Part shown: positions 33,633 to 42,845 of the stretch, piece after piece
Layout: every line of letters begins with the position of its first letter
Position numbering within the stretch: position 1 is the first letter of the stretch
Source of the DNA: Bradyrhizobium sp. WSM1417
GTDB lineage: Bacteria > Pseudomonadota > Alphaproteobacteria > Rhizobiales > Xanthobacteraceae
Assembly (NCBI RefSeq): GCF_000515415.1
Contig: NZ_KI911783.1
Location: 2,966,392-3,030,391 of the forward strand
Direction of reading: 5' to 3'
DNA: 64,000 nucleotides
Made by a program: the position numbers and the translations under genes
Notes under the pieces: generated by a model
Databases searched by the model: none
The model's input: the letters and a program-made list of their open reading frames with translations, nothing else
Told to the model about the DNA's origin: nothing

Positions 33633-34004
33633 CTAAGCCGTGCCGCGGGTTTTTTGTGAACCAGCCAGCCCGAGAAACACCAGCATGGCGCGATTGAGGC
33701 GCAAGAGGTCCTCGTCGTCGAGCCGCCCGATCGGAACGCCCATCTTGGATTTCGGTATCGTTGTGACCTTGTCGACCATCAGGCGGCATGCCGCTCGGAG
33801 GCCATTGCGGTCGTTCGGTTCGACCTGCAACCTGAAGAGCGGTGCCTCGGTTTCGGACGTTGTGATTGGGCAAACCGTGATCGATTCCGTTGCGTCAAAA
33901 TCGTCGTCCTGCACGATGATTACCGGTCGCGGTTTCCCCGCGTAATCCTTTGCGCCTGCTGCTGTCCAAACTTCGCCTCTCTTCATTGGTTGGTGGACCG
34001 CCAT
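33633..34004 (-). CDS. MazF/PemK-family endoribonuclease toxin
   Basis: A ribosome-independent mRNA interferase by family. The fold is recognisable from MKRGEVWTAAGAKDYAGKPR, PVIIVQDDDFDATESITVCP, RLMVDKVTTIPKSKMG and IGRLDDEDLLRLNRAMLVFL. The conserved Arg and Thr/Ser of the active site (KPRPVIIVQ, PITTSE) are present. Family members usually start at MKRGEVW (ATG at 33986); an ATG at 34004 would add six residues. Neither has a clear Shine-Dalgarno sequence. The partner antitoxin lies upstream on the same strand, but 134 bp away instead of overlapping, with palindromes in between. Confidence 0.85.
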   Translation of the reverse strand: MAVHQPMKRGEVWTAAGAKDYAGKPRPVIIVQDDDFDATESITVCPITTSETEAPLFRLQVEPNDRNGLRAACRLMVDKVTTIPKSKMGVPIGRLDDEDLLRLNRAMLVFLGLAGSQKTRGTA

Positions 34005-34081
34005 GCTGGGACGCTCAGTTGATCGACCTCCGTCCGCGCCGACGAGCTTCAGGAGGAGCGAGTTTAGGCCGGAGCCTGCTG

Positions 34082-34138
34082 CGAAACTGTTTCGGGCCTG
34101 AGGCCCTGCCGACTAGATCCCCTGCGCTGTTCGCAGGG
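34082..34138. repeat. Three adjacent perfect palindromes in the antitoxin-toxin spacer
   Basis: CGAAAC-T-GTTTCG (34082-34094), GGGCCT-G-AGGCCC (34094-34106, sharing one base) and CCCTGCG-N5-CGCAGGG (34120-34138). Transcribed with the operon, they would place three hairpins between the antitoxin stop and the toxin start. Confidence 0.75.
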
Positions 34139-34369
34139 CTATTCTGTATCGCAAGGCCAATCGGAGATCGCATCGACGAAAGCCTGATCGTCCTCCTCAT
34201 GCGGGTTCGATGCGACCGCCAGTGACTGGCGATGGGCCTCCGCCTTGAAGGAGGCTGAACGGACATCCGGAACCCAAATCTGGATCGGACGGAGTCCCTG
34301 CGCGCGCAGCCGGTCTCGATGCTCGCGGACCTTCGCTCGGGACGACTTTGGCTTAGAAGAGGACGGCAT
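34139..34369 (-). CDS. MazE-type antitoxin (DUF3018 family)
   Basis: A 76-residue basic-then-acidic protein: SRAKVREHRDRLRAQGLRPI and QIWVPDVRSASFKAEAHRQS are the DUF3018 hallmarks, and the C-terminal acidic EEDDQAFVDAISDW would wrap the toxin. The ATG at 34369 is preceded by GGAGGGACCT, a good ribosome site, in contrast to the toxin. A perfect 14-bp palindrome sits just upstream as the probable autoregulatory operator. Confidence 0.82.
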   Translation of the reverse strand: MPSSSKPKSSRAKVREHRDRLRAQGLRPIQIWVPDVRSASFKAEAHRQSLAVASNPHEEDDQAFVDAISDWPCDTE

Positions 34370-34383
34370 AGGTCCCTCCGGTC

Positions 34384-34397
34384 GGTTACATGTAACC
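34384..34397. promoter_or_regulatory. Perfect 14-bp palindrome, candidate TA operator
   Basis: GGTTACATGTAACC, centred 21 bp upstream of the antitoxin start, is its own reverse complement. Antitoxin or antitoxin-toxin complexes normally bind such sites to repress their own operon. Confidence 0.65.
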
Positions 34398-34540
34398 ATA
34401 TCAGGAAAAGGGAGCTCCGCCAATTCCGGAGAATCGTTACCGCCCCTTAACGATCACGCTTTCCTGATGACTGACGATTATTGACTTTTATCAGTGATTA
34501 GTCGACATTCCTCTCATTGTAGCCGAGGGAGTGTCCTCCG

Positions 34541-35647
34541 ATGTTCGTCCGATCCGTTTTGTCCAGCTATTCGAGGCTCTTGGCCGGTGTTTCGCTGGCG
34601 CTGATGGCTGCCGCCCTCGCTGGGTGCAATGACACCGTCGCTGAAAAGGCCGAGCCGCCGCGGCCCGTCCTGGTCGCCACCGCCCATTACGATGCCGAAA
34701 AGCCCGAGCGCAGCTTCGTCGGCACCATCAGGCCGCGGATCGAGAGCGACCTGGGCTTTCGGGTCGCCGGCAAGGTCGCCAAGCGTCTGGTCGAAGTCGG
34801 CCAGACCGTCGAGATCGGCCAGCCGCTTGCGGTCCTCGATGAGGTCGATCTGAAGCTCCAAGCCGAGCAAGCTGTCGCCGAGCAGACCGCTGCGACCGGC
34901 GTGCTGGCCCAGGCCGCCGCCGCCGAGCAGCGCGCCAAGGATTTGAGGGCCAAGGGCTGGACCACCGACGCGCAGCTGGATTCGAGCCGCGCCGCCGCCG
35001 ACGAGGCCCGCGCCCGCCTGAACCGGGCCGAGCGCTCGGTCGAATTGACCAAGAACTCCCTTTCCTACGCGACGCTCAACGCCGACGCCCGTGGCGTCGT
35101 CACCGCAACGCTGATCGAGCCTGGCCAGGTGGTTGCCGCAGGCCAGACCTCGATCCGTGTCGCCCGCTTTGCCGAAAAGGAAGCGGTCGTCGCGATCCCT
35201 GAGACGCTGGTCGGACGTGCCAAATCGGGCGCCGCCAGCGTCACTCTTTGGTCGGAGCCGGGCAAGAAATATACGGCCAAGCTGCGCGAGATCGCGCCCA
35301 CCGCGGATCCTGCGACCCGCACCTATCTCGCCAAGTTCTCGCTGCCCGAGGCCGACGACAAGGTGTCGCTCGGCATGACCGCGACGCTGACGCTGTCGGA
35401 CCCTGCCACCGAGCGCGTCGCGCGGCTGCCGCTGTCGGCACTGTTCAACGAAGGCGGCAAGCCGTCCTTCTACGTCGTCGACGACAACGGCGCGGTCACG
35501 CTGCAGCCGGTCGCGGTGAAGTCCTACGAGAGCAACGACGTCGTCATCACCGGCGGTGTCGAAGAGGGCGCCAAGATCGTTGCTCTCGGTGTGCAGAAGC
35601 TCGATCCGAGCCAGAGGGTGCGGATCGTGTCGTCACTGTCCTTTTAA
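34541..35647 (+). CDS. RND efflux periplasmic adaptor (membrane-fusion) lipoprotein
   Basis: Couples the inner-membrane RND pump to an outer-membrane channel. A lipoprotein signal ends in LAGC (Cys near residue 29). Then come the lipoyl half-motif GFRVAGKVAKRLVEVGQTVE, a coiled-coil hairpin (AEQAVAEQTAATGVLAQAAA onwards), the second lipoyl half VVTATLIEPGQVVAAGQTSI, and the beta-barrel with MTATLTLSDP. 368 residues. A possible promoter (TTGACT, about 34480) lies upstream. First gene of adaptor-pump-TetR; no outer-membrane factor gene is present. Confidence 0.9.
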   Translation: MFVRSVLSSYSRLLAGVSLALMAAALAGCNDTVAEKAEPPRPVLVATAHYDAEKPERSFVGTIRPRIESDLGFRVAGKVAKRLVEVGQTVEIGQPLAVLDEVDLKLQAEQAVAEQTAATGVLAQAAAAEQRAKDLRAKGWTTDAQLDSSRAAADEARARLNRAERSVELTKNSLSYATLNADARGVVTATLIEPGQVVAAGQTSIRVARFAEKEAVVAIPETLVGRAKSGAASVTLWSEPGKKYTAKLREIAPTADPATRTYLAKFSLPEADDKVSLGMTATLTLSDPATERVARLPLSALFNEGGKPSFYVVDDNGAVTLQPVAVKSYESNDVVITGGVEEGAKIVALGVQKLDPSQRVRIVSSLSF

Positions 35648-35708
35648 GTCTCGCTTACGAGTTACGTCGTGTGAGGTGAGTTTCGGCCCAAGCGCAAATG
35701 CTTTGGCT

Positions 35709-35772
35709 GAAGCGGCGAAGCGATCCAGAACCTGCCCAGCCCCCTGGATTGCTTCGCTGCCTCGCGACGACG
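35709..35772. repeat. Partial inverted repeat, GAAGC(A/G)ATCCAG...CTGGATTGCTTC family
   Basis: GCGGCGAAGCGATCCAGAACC pairs with CCCTGGATTGCTTCGCTGCC. A fuller copy of the same family is at 39684-39762. It sits in the 180-bp gap between the adaptor and pump genes and could attenuate or stabilise the operon message. Confidence 0.65.
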
Positions 35773-35827
35773 CGTCGAACAGGGTGGCTGTCGTTTTTTT
35801 GCAACCGGATCATCTTTGGAGAGTGCG

Positions 35828-38800
35828 ATGAAGCGCTTCAATCTTTCGGCCTGGGCCGTCAGCCATCCGACGCTGATCCTGTTCCTGATGCTCATTCTCG
35901 GCGTCGCCGGGTTTTTCTCCTATCAGAAGCTCGGCCGCGCCGAGGACCCGTTCTTCACGGTGAAGGTGGTCAACGTCTCCGTGCTGTGGCCGGGCGCAAC
36001 CGCGCAGGAAATGCAGGCGCAGGTCGCCGACCCCATCGAGAAGAAGATCCAGGAGCTGCCTTACTTCGAGAAGGTGCAGACTTATTCCAAGCCCGGCTTC
36101 ACCGCGCTCCAGGTCACGTTCCGCGATTCCACGCCGCCGAAGGACGTGCCGTATCTCTTCTATCTCCTGCGCAAGAAGCTGGCCGACGTGCAGGGCCAGC
36201 TGCCCGCAGGGATTCTCGGGCCCGTCGTCAACGACGAGTTCTCCGACGTCGATTCCATCCTCTACATGATGACCGGCGACGGCGCCGACTACGCCCAGCT
36301 CAAGAAGGTCTCCGAGGGGTTCCGTCAGCGCCTCTTGAAGGTGCCGGGCGTGACCAAGGTCGACGTCTACGGCAACCAGGATGAGCGCATCTTCGTCGAA
36401 TTCAGCCATGCCAAGCTCGCCACTCTCGGCATCACGCCGCAGGCGCTGTTCGATTCGCTCGCCAAGCAGAACAATGTGACGCCGGCCGGCACGGTCGAGA
36501 CCTCGTCGCAGCGCGTGCCGCTGCGCGTCACCGGTGCGCTCGACGGCGCCAAGGCCGTCGCCGAAACTCCGGTCGAGAGCAATGGTCGCGTGTTCCGCCT
36601 CGGCGACATCGCCACCGTCACCCATGGTTACGTCGACCCGCCGAGCTTCATCGTGCGTCAGGAAGGCAAGGCCGCGATCGGCATCGGCGTCGTCACCGCC
36701 AAGGGCGCCAACATCCTCGATCTCGGCAAGGAGGTCGAGAAGGCGACGGCTGAATTCATGAAGGCCGTGCCGCAGGGCGTCGACATCAAGCTGATCGCCG
36801 ACCAGCCCAAGGTGGTCGAGCACGCCGTCAGCGAATTCGTGCACTCCTTCATGGAAGCCCTCGTCATCGTGCTGTTCGTGTCGTTCCTGGCGCTCGGCTG
36901 GCGCACCGGCATCGTGGTCGCGCTGTCGGTGCCCCTGGTGCTCGGCATCGTCTTCGTCGTCATGAACACGATGTCGCTCGATCTGCACCGCATCACGCTG
37001 GGTGCGCTGATCATCGCGCTCGGCCTGCTGGTGGATGACGCCATCATCGCTGTCGAGATGATGGTGGTGAAGATGGAGCAGGGCTGGGATCGCATGCGTG
37101 CGGCGTCCTTTGCCTGGGAGTCCACTGCGTTTCCGATGCTCACGGGAACGCTGGTCACGGCCGCTGGCTTCCTCCCCATCGGCTTTGCCAATTCCGCGGT
37201 CGGCGAATATGCCGGCAGCATCTTCTGGATCGTGGCGATCGCGCTGGTCGCGTCCTGGTTCGTGGCGGTGATCTTCACGCCCTATATCGGCGTCATGCTG
37301 CTGCCCAACATCAAGGTGCACCACAATCACGATCCGCACGCGGTCTACGAGACCCGCATGTATCGGGGCCTGCGCACCATCGTGCAGTGGTGCGTCAATC
37401 ACCGCATCACCGTGGTCGCTGCGACCGTCGGCGTCTTCATCGCCTCGATCGTCGGCTTCGGCCACGTTCAGCAGCAGTTCTTCCCGCTGTCCGAGCGTCC
37501 CGAGCTGTTCCTCCAGCTTCGCCTGCCCGAGGGCACCGCCTTCAACGTCACGGAAAAGGCGGTGAAGAAGGCCGAGACCATGCTCAAGGACGACAAGGAC
37601 ATCGAGACCTACACGGCCTATGTCGGGCAGGGCTCGCCGCGCTTCTGGCTCGGCCTCAATCCGCAGCTTCCGAACGAGGCTTTTGCCGAAATCGTCATCG
37701 TCGCAAAGGGCGTCGAGGCGCGCGAGCGCATCAAGGCCAAGCTCGAAAACGCCGTCGCAGAGGGCGCGCTCAACGAAGCCCGCGTGCGCGTCGACCGCTT
37801 CAATTTCGGTCCCCCCGTTGGTTTTCCCGTGCAGTTTCGCGTCATCGGCCCCGACGCCAACAAGGTGCGCGAGATCGCCTACCAGGTCCGCGACGTGATG
37901 CGGCAGAACAAGAGCGTCAAGGACGTCCAGCTCGACTGGAACGAGCAGTCGCCTTACCTCAAGCTCGTCGTCGACCAGGATCGCGCCCGCGCCATGGGCC
38001 TGACCCCGCAGGACGTGTCGCAGGCGCTGTCGATGCTGATCTCGGGCTCGCAGGTGACCACCGTGCGCGACGGCATCGAGAAGGTCGGTGTGGTCGCGCG
38101 CGCCGTCTCGTCTGAGCGGCTCGATCTCGGCGCAGTCGGTGATCTCACCATCACGTCGCGCAACGGCGTGGCCGTGCCGCTGCAGCAGATCGCGAAGATC
38201 GAATATGCCCATGAGGAGCCGATCATGTGGCGGCGTAACCGCGATATGGCGATCACCGTGCGCTCCGACGTCGTCGACGGCGTGCAGGCGCCCGACGTCA
38301 CCGGCCAGATCGCGCCGAAGCTGAAGGCAATCAAGGACCACCTCGAGCCGGCCTACCGCATCGAGGCGGGCGGCGCGTTCGAGGAATCCGCCAAGGGCAA
38401 CGCCTCGATCTTCATTCTCTTCCCGCTGATGGTCATGGTGATGCTGACGCTGCTGATGTTCCAGCTGCAGAGCTTCTCGCGCCTGATCCTGGTGTTCCTG
38501 ACCGCGCCGCTCGGCATTGTCGGCGCCTCGTTCGGGCTCAACATCGCCAATGCCCCGTTCGGCTTCGTGGCGCTGCTCGGCCTGATCGCGCTCGCCGGCA
38601 TGATCATGCGCAATGCGGTCATCCTGGTGGATCAGATCGAGACCGACGTTTCGCATGGCCTGACCCGCCGCGAGGCGATCGTGGAGGCCACCGTGCGCCG
38701 CGCCCGTCCGGTGGTGCTGACGGCGCTCGCCGCCATCCTCGCCATGATCCCGCTGTCGCGCTCGGCGTTCTGGGGGCCGATGGCGATCACCATCATGGGC

Positions 38801-38965
38801 GGATTGTTCGTCGCGACCTTCCTCACGCTGCTGTACCTACCGGGCCTCTACGCCCTCTGGTTCCGCAAGAGCCTGGATGAGGCGGGTACCCCCGAGCAGC
38901 CTGCCGCGCCGCAGCATGGGAGCGATGACCAGAACGCAATTCCGCTTGCTGAGGCGGCTGAATAA
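35828..38965 (+). CDS. RND-family efflux pump, inner-membrane transporter
   Basis: Proton-driven export of drugs or other small molecules. 1045 residues with the RND layout: TM1 (LILFLMLILGVAGFFSYQKL), a large periplasmic loop, TM2-6 and a second repeat. The proton-relay Asp pair is in TM4 (LGLLVDDAIIAVEMMV). The motif ending in GQGSPRFWLGLNPQLPNEAF and the N-terminal SAWAVSHPTLILFLM place it in the TriC/AcrB-like HAE-1 group, though not in AcrB itself. ATG at 35828 after GGAGAG. Substrate unknown. It follows its adaptor and precedes a TetR gene. Confidence 0.9.
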   Translation: MKRFNLSAWAVSHPTLILFLMLILGVAGFFSYQKLGRAEDPFFTVKVVNVSVLWPGATAQEMQAQVADPIEKKIQELPYFEKVQTYSKPGFTALQVTFRDSTPPKDVPYLFYLLRKKLADVQGQLPAGILGPVVNDEFSDVDSILYMMTGDGADYAQLKKVSEGFRQRLLKVPGVTKVDVYGNQDERIFVEFSHAKLATLGITPQALFDSLAKQNNVTPAGTVETSSQRVPLRVTGALDGAKAVAETPVESNGRVFRLGDIATVTHGYVDPPSFIVRQEGKAAIGIGVVTAKGANILDLGKEVEKATAEFMKAVPQGVDIKLIADQPKVVEHAVSEFVHSFMEALVIVLFVSFLALGWRTGIVVALSVPLVLGIVFVVMNTMSLDLHRITLGALIIALGLLVDDAIIAVEMMVVKMEQGWDRMRAASFAWESTAFPMLTGTLVTAAGFLPIGFANSAVGEYAGSIFWIVAIALVASWFVAVIFTPYIGVMLLPNIKVHHNHDPHAVYETRMYRGLRTIVQWCVNHRITVVAATVGVFIASIVGFGHVQQQFFPLSERPELFLQLRLPEGTAFNVTEKAVKKAETMLKDDKDIETYTAYVGQGSPRFWLGLNPQLPNEAFAEIVIVAKGVEARERIKAKLENAVAEGALNEARVRVDRFNFGPPVGFPVQFRVIGPDANKVREIAYQVRDVMRQNKSVKDVQLDWNEQSPYLKLVVDQDRARAMGLTPQDVSQALSMLISGSQVTTVRDGIEKVGVVARAVSSERLDLGAVGDLTITSRNGVAVPLQQIAKIEYAHEEPIMWRRNRDMAITVRSDVVDGVQAPDVTGQIAPKLKAIKDHLEPAYRIEAGGAFEESAKGNASIFILFPLMVMVMLTLLMFQLQSFSRLILVFLTAPLGIVGASFGLNIANAPFGFVALLGLIALAGMIMRNAVILVDQIETDVSHGLTRREAIVEATVRRARPVVLTALAAILAMIPLSRSAFWGPMAITIMGGLFVATFLTLLYLPGLYALWFRKSLDEAGTPEQPAAPQHGSDDQNAIPLAEAAE

Positions 38966-39000
38966 GTGAAGATGAACTGCTGATTGACGAGTCCTGACAG

Positions 39001-39600
39001 ATGACACTGGTTTCGGAACATATCGAAGGGGACACCCGGGATCGTATTCTTGAGGTGGCCGAGCGGCTGTTCCGCCAGATCGGTTATCTCAAGACCACGG
39101 TCGGGGACATCGCCAAGGAGCTCAAGATGAGCCCCGCCAACGTCTATCGCTTCTTCGAATCGAAGAAGGCGATTCATCAGGCGGTGGCCCGCTCGCTGAT
39201 GGGCGAGGTCGAGCTGGAAGCGCAGCGGATCGTGGCGAGGCCCGGTCCGGTCCTGCCGCGCTTCCGCGAACTGCTCACCACCATCCATCGCATGAATACC
39301 GAACGCTATGTCGGCGACAATAAGCTGCACGAGATGGTCGAGATCGCGATGCAGGAGGACTGGGACGTCTGCGTCAACCACATGGAGTGCATTGCCGGGG
39401 TCATCGGCCAGATGATCGCGCAAGGCGTGGCCTCCGGCGAGTTCGAGGCGCCGGACCTGCAGCTGGCCGCGCTGTGCGCCTGCACCGCGATGATGCGCTT
39501 TTTCCACCCCCAGATGATCGCCCAGTGCGCCACCAAGCCGGGCCCGACCATCGACCAGATGATCGATTTCGTCATCGCGGGATTGTCCCCGCGGCACTGA
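39001..39600 (+). CDS. TetR-family regulator, probable controller of the RND operon
   Basis: 199 residues. Helix-turn-helix: RILEVAERLFRQIGYLKTTV, GDIAKELKMSPANVYRFFES and KKAIHQAVA. The C-terminal domain (LRF-type MRFFHPQMIAQCATKPGPTI) is of a rhizobial TetR subgroup often found beside RND pumps. It begins 35 bp after the pump gene in the same direction, so it is probably co-transcribed and autoregulated. The inducer is unknown. Confidence 0.87.
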   Translation: MTLVSEHIEGDTRDRILEVAERLFRQIGYLKTTVGDIAKELKMSPANVYRFFESKKAIHQAVARSLMGEVELEAQRIVARPGPVLPRFRELLTTIHRMNTERYVGDNKLHEMVEIAMQEDWDVCVNHMECIAGVIGQMIAQGVASGEFEAPDLQLAALCACTAMMRFFHPQMIAQCATKPGPTIDQMIDFVIAGLSPRH

Positions 39601-39683
39601 CGGGGCGGCGAATTTCCTCCTATAAGCAGGCCGACCGCCCCGGAATGATGGCTGGTGGCTGGCAAGAACGGATCAACAAACTC

Positions 39684-39762
39684 CGTCATTGCGAGCGAGC
39701 GAAGCAATCCAGACTGTCTCTGCGGAGGGATTCTGGATTGCTTCGCTGCGCTCGCAATGACG
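39684..39762. repeat. Inverted repeat CGTCATTGCGAGCGAGCGAAG...CTTCGCTGCGCTCGCAATGACG
   Basis: Nearly perfect long palindrome with GCAATCCAG / CTGGATTGC at its centre, of a kind common in Bradyrhizobium intergenic regions. It ends only 16 bp before the flavin-reductase start, so its hairpin would sit in that 5' leader. Confidence 0.78.
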
Positions 39763-39777
39763 AGAAGGAAAAAGCGC

Positions 39778-40401
39778 GTGACCGACAAAGACCTGCACTT
39801 CTACGAGCCCGCCAAGGGCCACGGCCTCAAGCACGATCCCTTCAACGCGATCGTCGCGCCACGGCCGATCGGCTGGATTTCGTCGCGAGACACCAAAGGC
39901 CACGTCAACCTCGCGCCCTACAGCTTCTTCAACGCGTTCTGCTATGTCCCCCCGATCATCGGCTTCTCCTCCACCAACTGGAAGGATACGGTCGAGAACA
40001 TCCAGCAGACCGGTGAGTTCGTCTGGAATCTCGCCACGATGGACCTGGCCAGGCACATGAACGCGACTGCGGCGCATGTTGGCCCTGAGGTCGACGAGTT
40101 CGAGGTCGCCGGCCTTACCGCCGTGCCCGGCAGGCTCGTCAACGTGCCGCGCGTGGGCGAGAGTCCCGTCGCCTTCGAATGCAAGGTGTCCGATATCGTC
40201 CGGCTCAAGGGCGCCGACGGCAAGGAAGCCAATGCCTGGTTGACGCTCGGCGAAGTCGTTGCCGTCCACATCGACAAGGCCATGATCAAGGACGGCGTCT
40301 ACCAGACCGCCGCCGCCCGCCCGATCGTCCGGGCCGGCCGCAGCGGGGATTATTTCGAGATCAAGCCGGAAAACATGTTCGAGATGGTGCGGCCGGATTA
40401 G
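39778..40401 (+). CDS. Flavin reductase-like FMN-binding split-barrel protein
   Basis: A 207-residue protein of the flavin-reductase-like split-barrel family: NAIVAPRPIGWISSRDTKGH and VNLAPYSFFNAFCYVPPIIG are the FMN-binding blocks and GEFVWNLATMDLARHMN follows. Members reduce free flavin with NAD(P)H for a partner monooxygenase, or simply bind FMN. No monooxygenase gene is adjacent. The start is a GTG at 39778 with GAAGGAA upstream; the longer frame runs back through the inverted repeat and is not used. Confidence 0.85.
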   Translation: MTDKDLHFYEPAKGHGLKHDPFNAIVAPRPIGWISSRDTKGHVNLAPYSFFNAFCYVPPIIGFSSTNWKDTVENIQQTGEFVWNLATMDLARHMNATAAHVGPEVDEFEVAGLTAVPGRLVNVPRVGESPVAFECKVSDIVRLKGADGKEANAWLTLGEVVAVHIDKAMIKDGVYQTAAARPIVRAGRSGDYFEIKPENMFEMVRPD

Positions 40402-40577
40402 ACCGGCCGGCCGTAGTCTAGCCCCCCTCCCGGAACTGCCACCACGCCTCGGCCGTTATGGCTCTGGGCGGCTGCCCGGCCGCGTCAATTCGCGTCTTTT
40501 TGCAGGCGAAGTGTTCACCGCCGCCGGCCACTTTCCGCTAAAATGCCCGATCACCGCGCCGATGCATGAGGTCCGCC

Positions 40578-42845
40578 ATGAGCTTCCGCCGCGACACCCT
40601 GACAAAGCCGATTTTCTCCTGGGCGCGCGGCGTGCTGCCGGCGATGTCGGACACCGAGCGCGAGGCGCTGGAGGCCGGCGACGTCTGGTGGGACGCCGAT
40701 CTCTTCACCGGCAACCCTGATTGGTCGAAGCTGCTGAAGGTCCCACAGGCAACGCTGACCGACGAGGAGCAGGCCTTCCTCAACGGCCCCGTCGACGAGC
40801 TCTGCGCCATGCTCGATGAATGGAAGATCTTTTGGGAATGGCGCGACCTGCCGCCCGATGTCTGGCACTTCATCAAGCGCGAAAAATTCTTCGGCATGAT
40901 CATTCCAAAGGAGTTCGGCGGCCTCAGCTTCTCGCCCTATGCGCATTCGGAAGTGGTGCGCAAGATCTCGACCCGCTCGATTGCCGCCGCGGTGACGGTG
41001 ATGGTGCCGAACTCGTTAGGCCCCGGCGAGCTCCTGATGCACTTCGGCACCAAGGAGCAGCAGCAGCGCTGGCTGCCGCGTCTTGCCGATGGCCGCGACA
41101 TTCCCTGCTTCGGCCTCACCAGCCCCGAGGCCGGCTCCGATGCGGCCTCGATGGTCGACACCGGCATCATCTGCAAGGGCAGCTTCGAGGGCCAGGAGGT
41201 GTTGGGTCTGAAGCTCAACTGGCACAAGCGTTACATCACGCTCGGTCCCGTCGCGACGCTGCTTGGCCTCGCCTTCAAGGCCTATGACCCGGATCATCTC
41301 GTCGGTGATCAGGAGGAGCTCGGCATCAGCGTGGCGCTGATCCCGACCAACCTTCCCGGCGTCGAAATCGGCAAACGCCATCTGCCGTCGATGCAGGTCT
41401 TCCAGAACGGCCCGAACAGGGGCCGCGACGTTTTCATTCCGCTCGACTACGTCATCGGCGGCCAGGCGCGGCTGGGGCAGGGCTGGAAGATGCTGATGAC
41501 GGCGCTCGCCGCCGGCCGCGGCATCTCGTTGCCCTCGCTCTCCGCCGCCGGCGCCGCCTATGCCGCCCGCACCACCGGCGCCTATGCCCGCATCCGCGAG
41601 CAGTTCGGCATCTCCATTTCCAAATTCGAGGGCGTCGAGGAGCCGCTCGCGCGCATCGTCGCGACCGCCTATCAGCTCGATGCGGCGCGACGGCTGACCT
41701 GCGCCGCGCTGAATGCCGGCATCCATCCCGCCGTCATCTCGGGCATCATGAAGCTGCACGCGACCGAGCGGATGCGCACCGCGGTCGACGACGCCATGGA
41801 CATCCATGGTGGCAAGGCCGTGATCGACGGTCCGCAAAACTATCTCGGCAATCTCCACCGTGCCGTCCCCGTCGGTATCACCGTCGAGGGCGCCAATATC
41901 CTCACCCGCAATCTCATCGTGTTCGGGCAGGGCGCCATCCGCGCCCATCCTTATCTGCTCGACGAGATGAATGCGCTCGCGGATGCCGATCGCGAGCGCG
42001 GCCTCACCGCCTTCGACAAAGTGTTCTGGAAGCATGTCGGCCACAGCTTCGAGACACTGTTGCGCGCGTTCGGCCGGAGCTGGAGCTTTGGTGTCTTCGC
42101 GCTTGCACCCGATGCGGGTGACGCCAGGCCATTCTATCGTCAGCTCTCGCGTTACTCGGCGGCGTTTGCCCTCTGCGCTGATATGGCGCTGCTCACGCTC
42201 GGCGGCGCGCTCAAGCGCAAGGAGATGCTGTCGGCGCGCTTCGGCGACATCCTGTCCGAGCTGTATCTGCTCTCGGCTGCGCTCAAACGCTGGCAGGACG
42301 AAGGCCGGCAGAAGGAGGATTTTGCCGCGCTCGAATGGTGCATGGCGACGGGCTTCCGGACCATCGAGAACCGGCTTGCGGAGATTCTCGCCAATCTGCC
42401 CAACCGCTTCGTCGCAGGCATCCTCAAGTTCGTGGTCCAGCCCTTCGGCGCCCGCGTGCTGGGTCCCTCCGACCGGGTGGTGCATCAATGCGCAAGCCTC
42501 GTGCTCGAGCCGTCGGCCGCGCGCGACCGCCTCACGCCCGACCTCGCCTATGTCGATGACGATGGCGGCTTCGCCCGGCTGGAGCGCGCTTTCAACCTGG
42601 TCGCAGGCACGGACGCCATCGCCAGGCGCATACGCGCGGCTCATATCAGCGACTGGAAGGATGCGGTAGCCAAGGGTGTGATCACGCAGGCCGAGGGCGA
42701 GCAGTTCGCCGCGGCCCGCGAAGCCGTCACTGCAGTGATAGAGGTCGACGATTTTGTGCCGGAGGCGCTGTCGCCGATTTACAAAAAATCCGGCGACGTG
42801 CATCAGTTCTTCCAGGAACTCGGTGAACAGAGGGCGGCGGGCTGA
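40578..42845 (+). CDS. fadE: Acyl-CoA dehydrogenase, FadE type
   Basis: First step of beta-oxidation: FAD-dependent formation of trans-2-enoyl-CoA. The N-terminal LTKPIFSWARGVLPAMSDTE is peculiar to the long FadE class. FGLTSPEAGSDAASM is the acyl-CoA dehydrogenase signature and IHGGKAVIDGPQNYLGNLHR the FAD-adenine region. The C-terminal third is the DUF1974 extension. 755 residues from the ATG at 40578 (GAGG upstream). Stop and start overlap by one base with fadI (TGATG), so fadE-fadI-fadJ form one operon. Confidence 0.92.
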   Translation: MSFRRDTLTKPIFSWARGVLPAMSDTEREALEAGDVWWDADLFTGNPDWSKLLKVPQATLTDEEQAFLNGPVDELCAMLDEWKIFWEWRDLPPDVWHFIKREKFFGMIIPKEFGGLSFSPYAHSEVVRKISTRSIAAAVTVMVPNSLGPGELLMHFGTKEQQQRWLPRLADGRDIPCFGLTSPEAGSDAASMVDTGIICKGSFEGQEVLGLKLNWHKRYITLGPVATLLGLAFKAYDPDHLVGDQEELGISVALIPTNLPGVEIGKRHLPSMQVFQNGPNRGRDVFIPLDYVIGGQARLGQGWKMLMTALAAGRGISLPSLSAAGAAYAARTTGAYARIREQFGISISKFEGVEEPLARIVATAYQLDAARRLTCAALNAGIHPAVISGIMKLHATERMRTAVDDAMDIHGGKAVIDGPQNYLGNLHRAVPVGITVEGANILTRNLIVFGQGAIRAHPYLLDEMNALADADRERGLTAFDKVFWKHVGHSFETLLRAFGRSWSFGVFALAPDAGDARPFYRQLSRYSAAFALCADMALLTLGGALKRKEMLSARFGDILSELYLLSAALKRWQDEGRQKEDFAALEWCMATGFRTIENRLAEILANLPNRFVAGILKFVVQPFGARVLGPSDRVVHQCASLVLEPSAARDRLTPDLAYVDDDGGFARLERAFNLVAGTDAIARRIRAAHISDWKDAVAKGVITQAEGEQFAAAREAVTAVIEVDDFVPEALSPIYKKSGDVHQFFQELGEQRAAG

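Noticed and set aside
35810..38656. 948-codon open frame on the minus strand opposite the RND pump gene
   Set aside because: His/Arg/Asp/Leu-rich low-complexity translation with no domain, mirror image of a well-supported pump gene; a GC-driven shadow frame.
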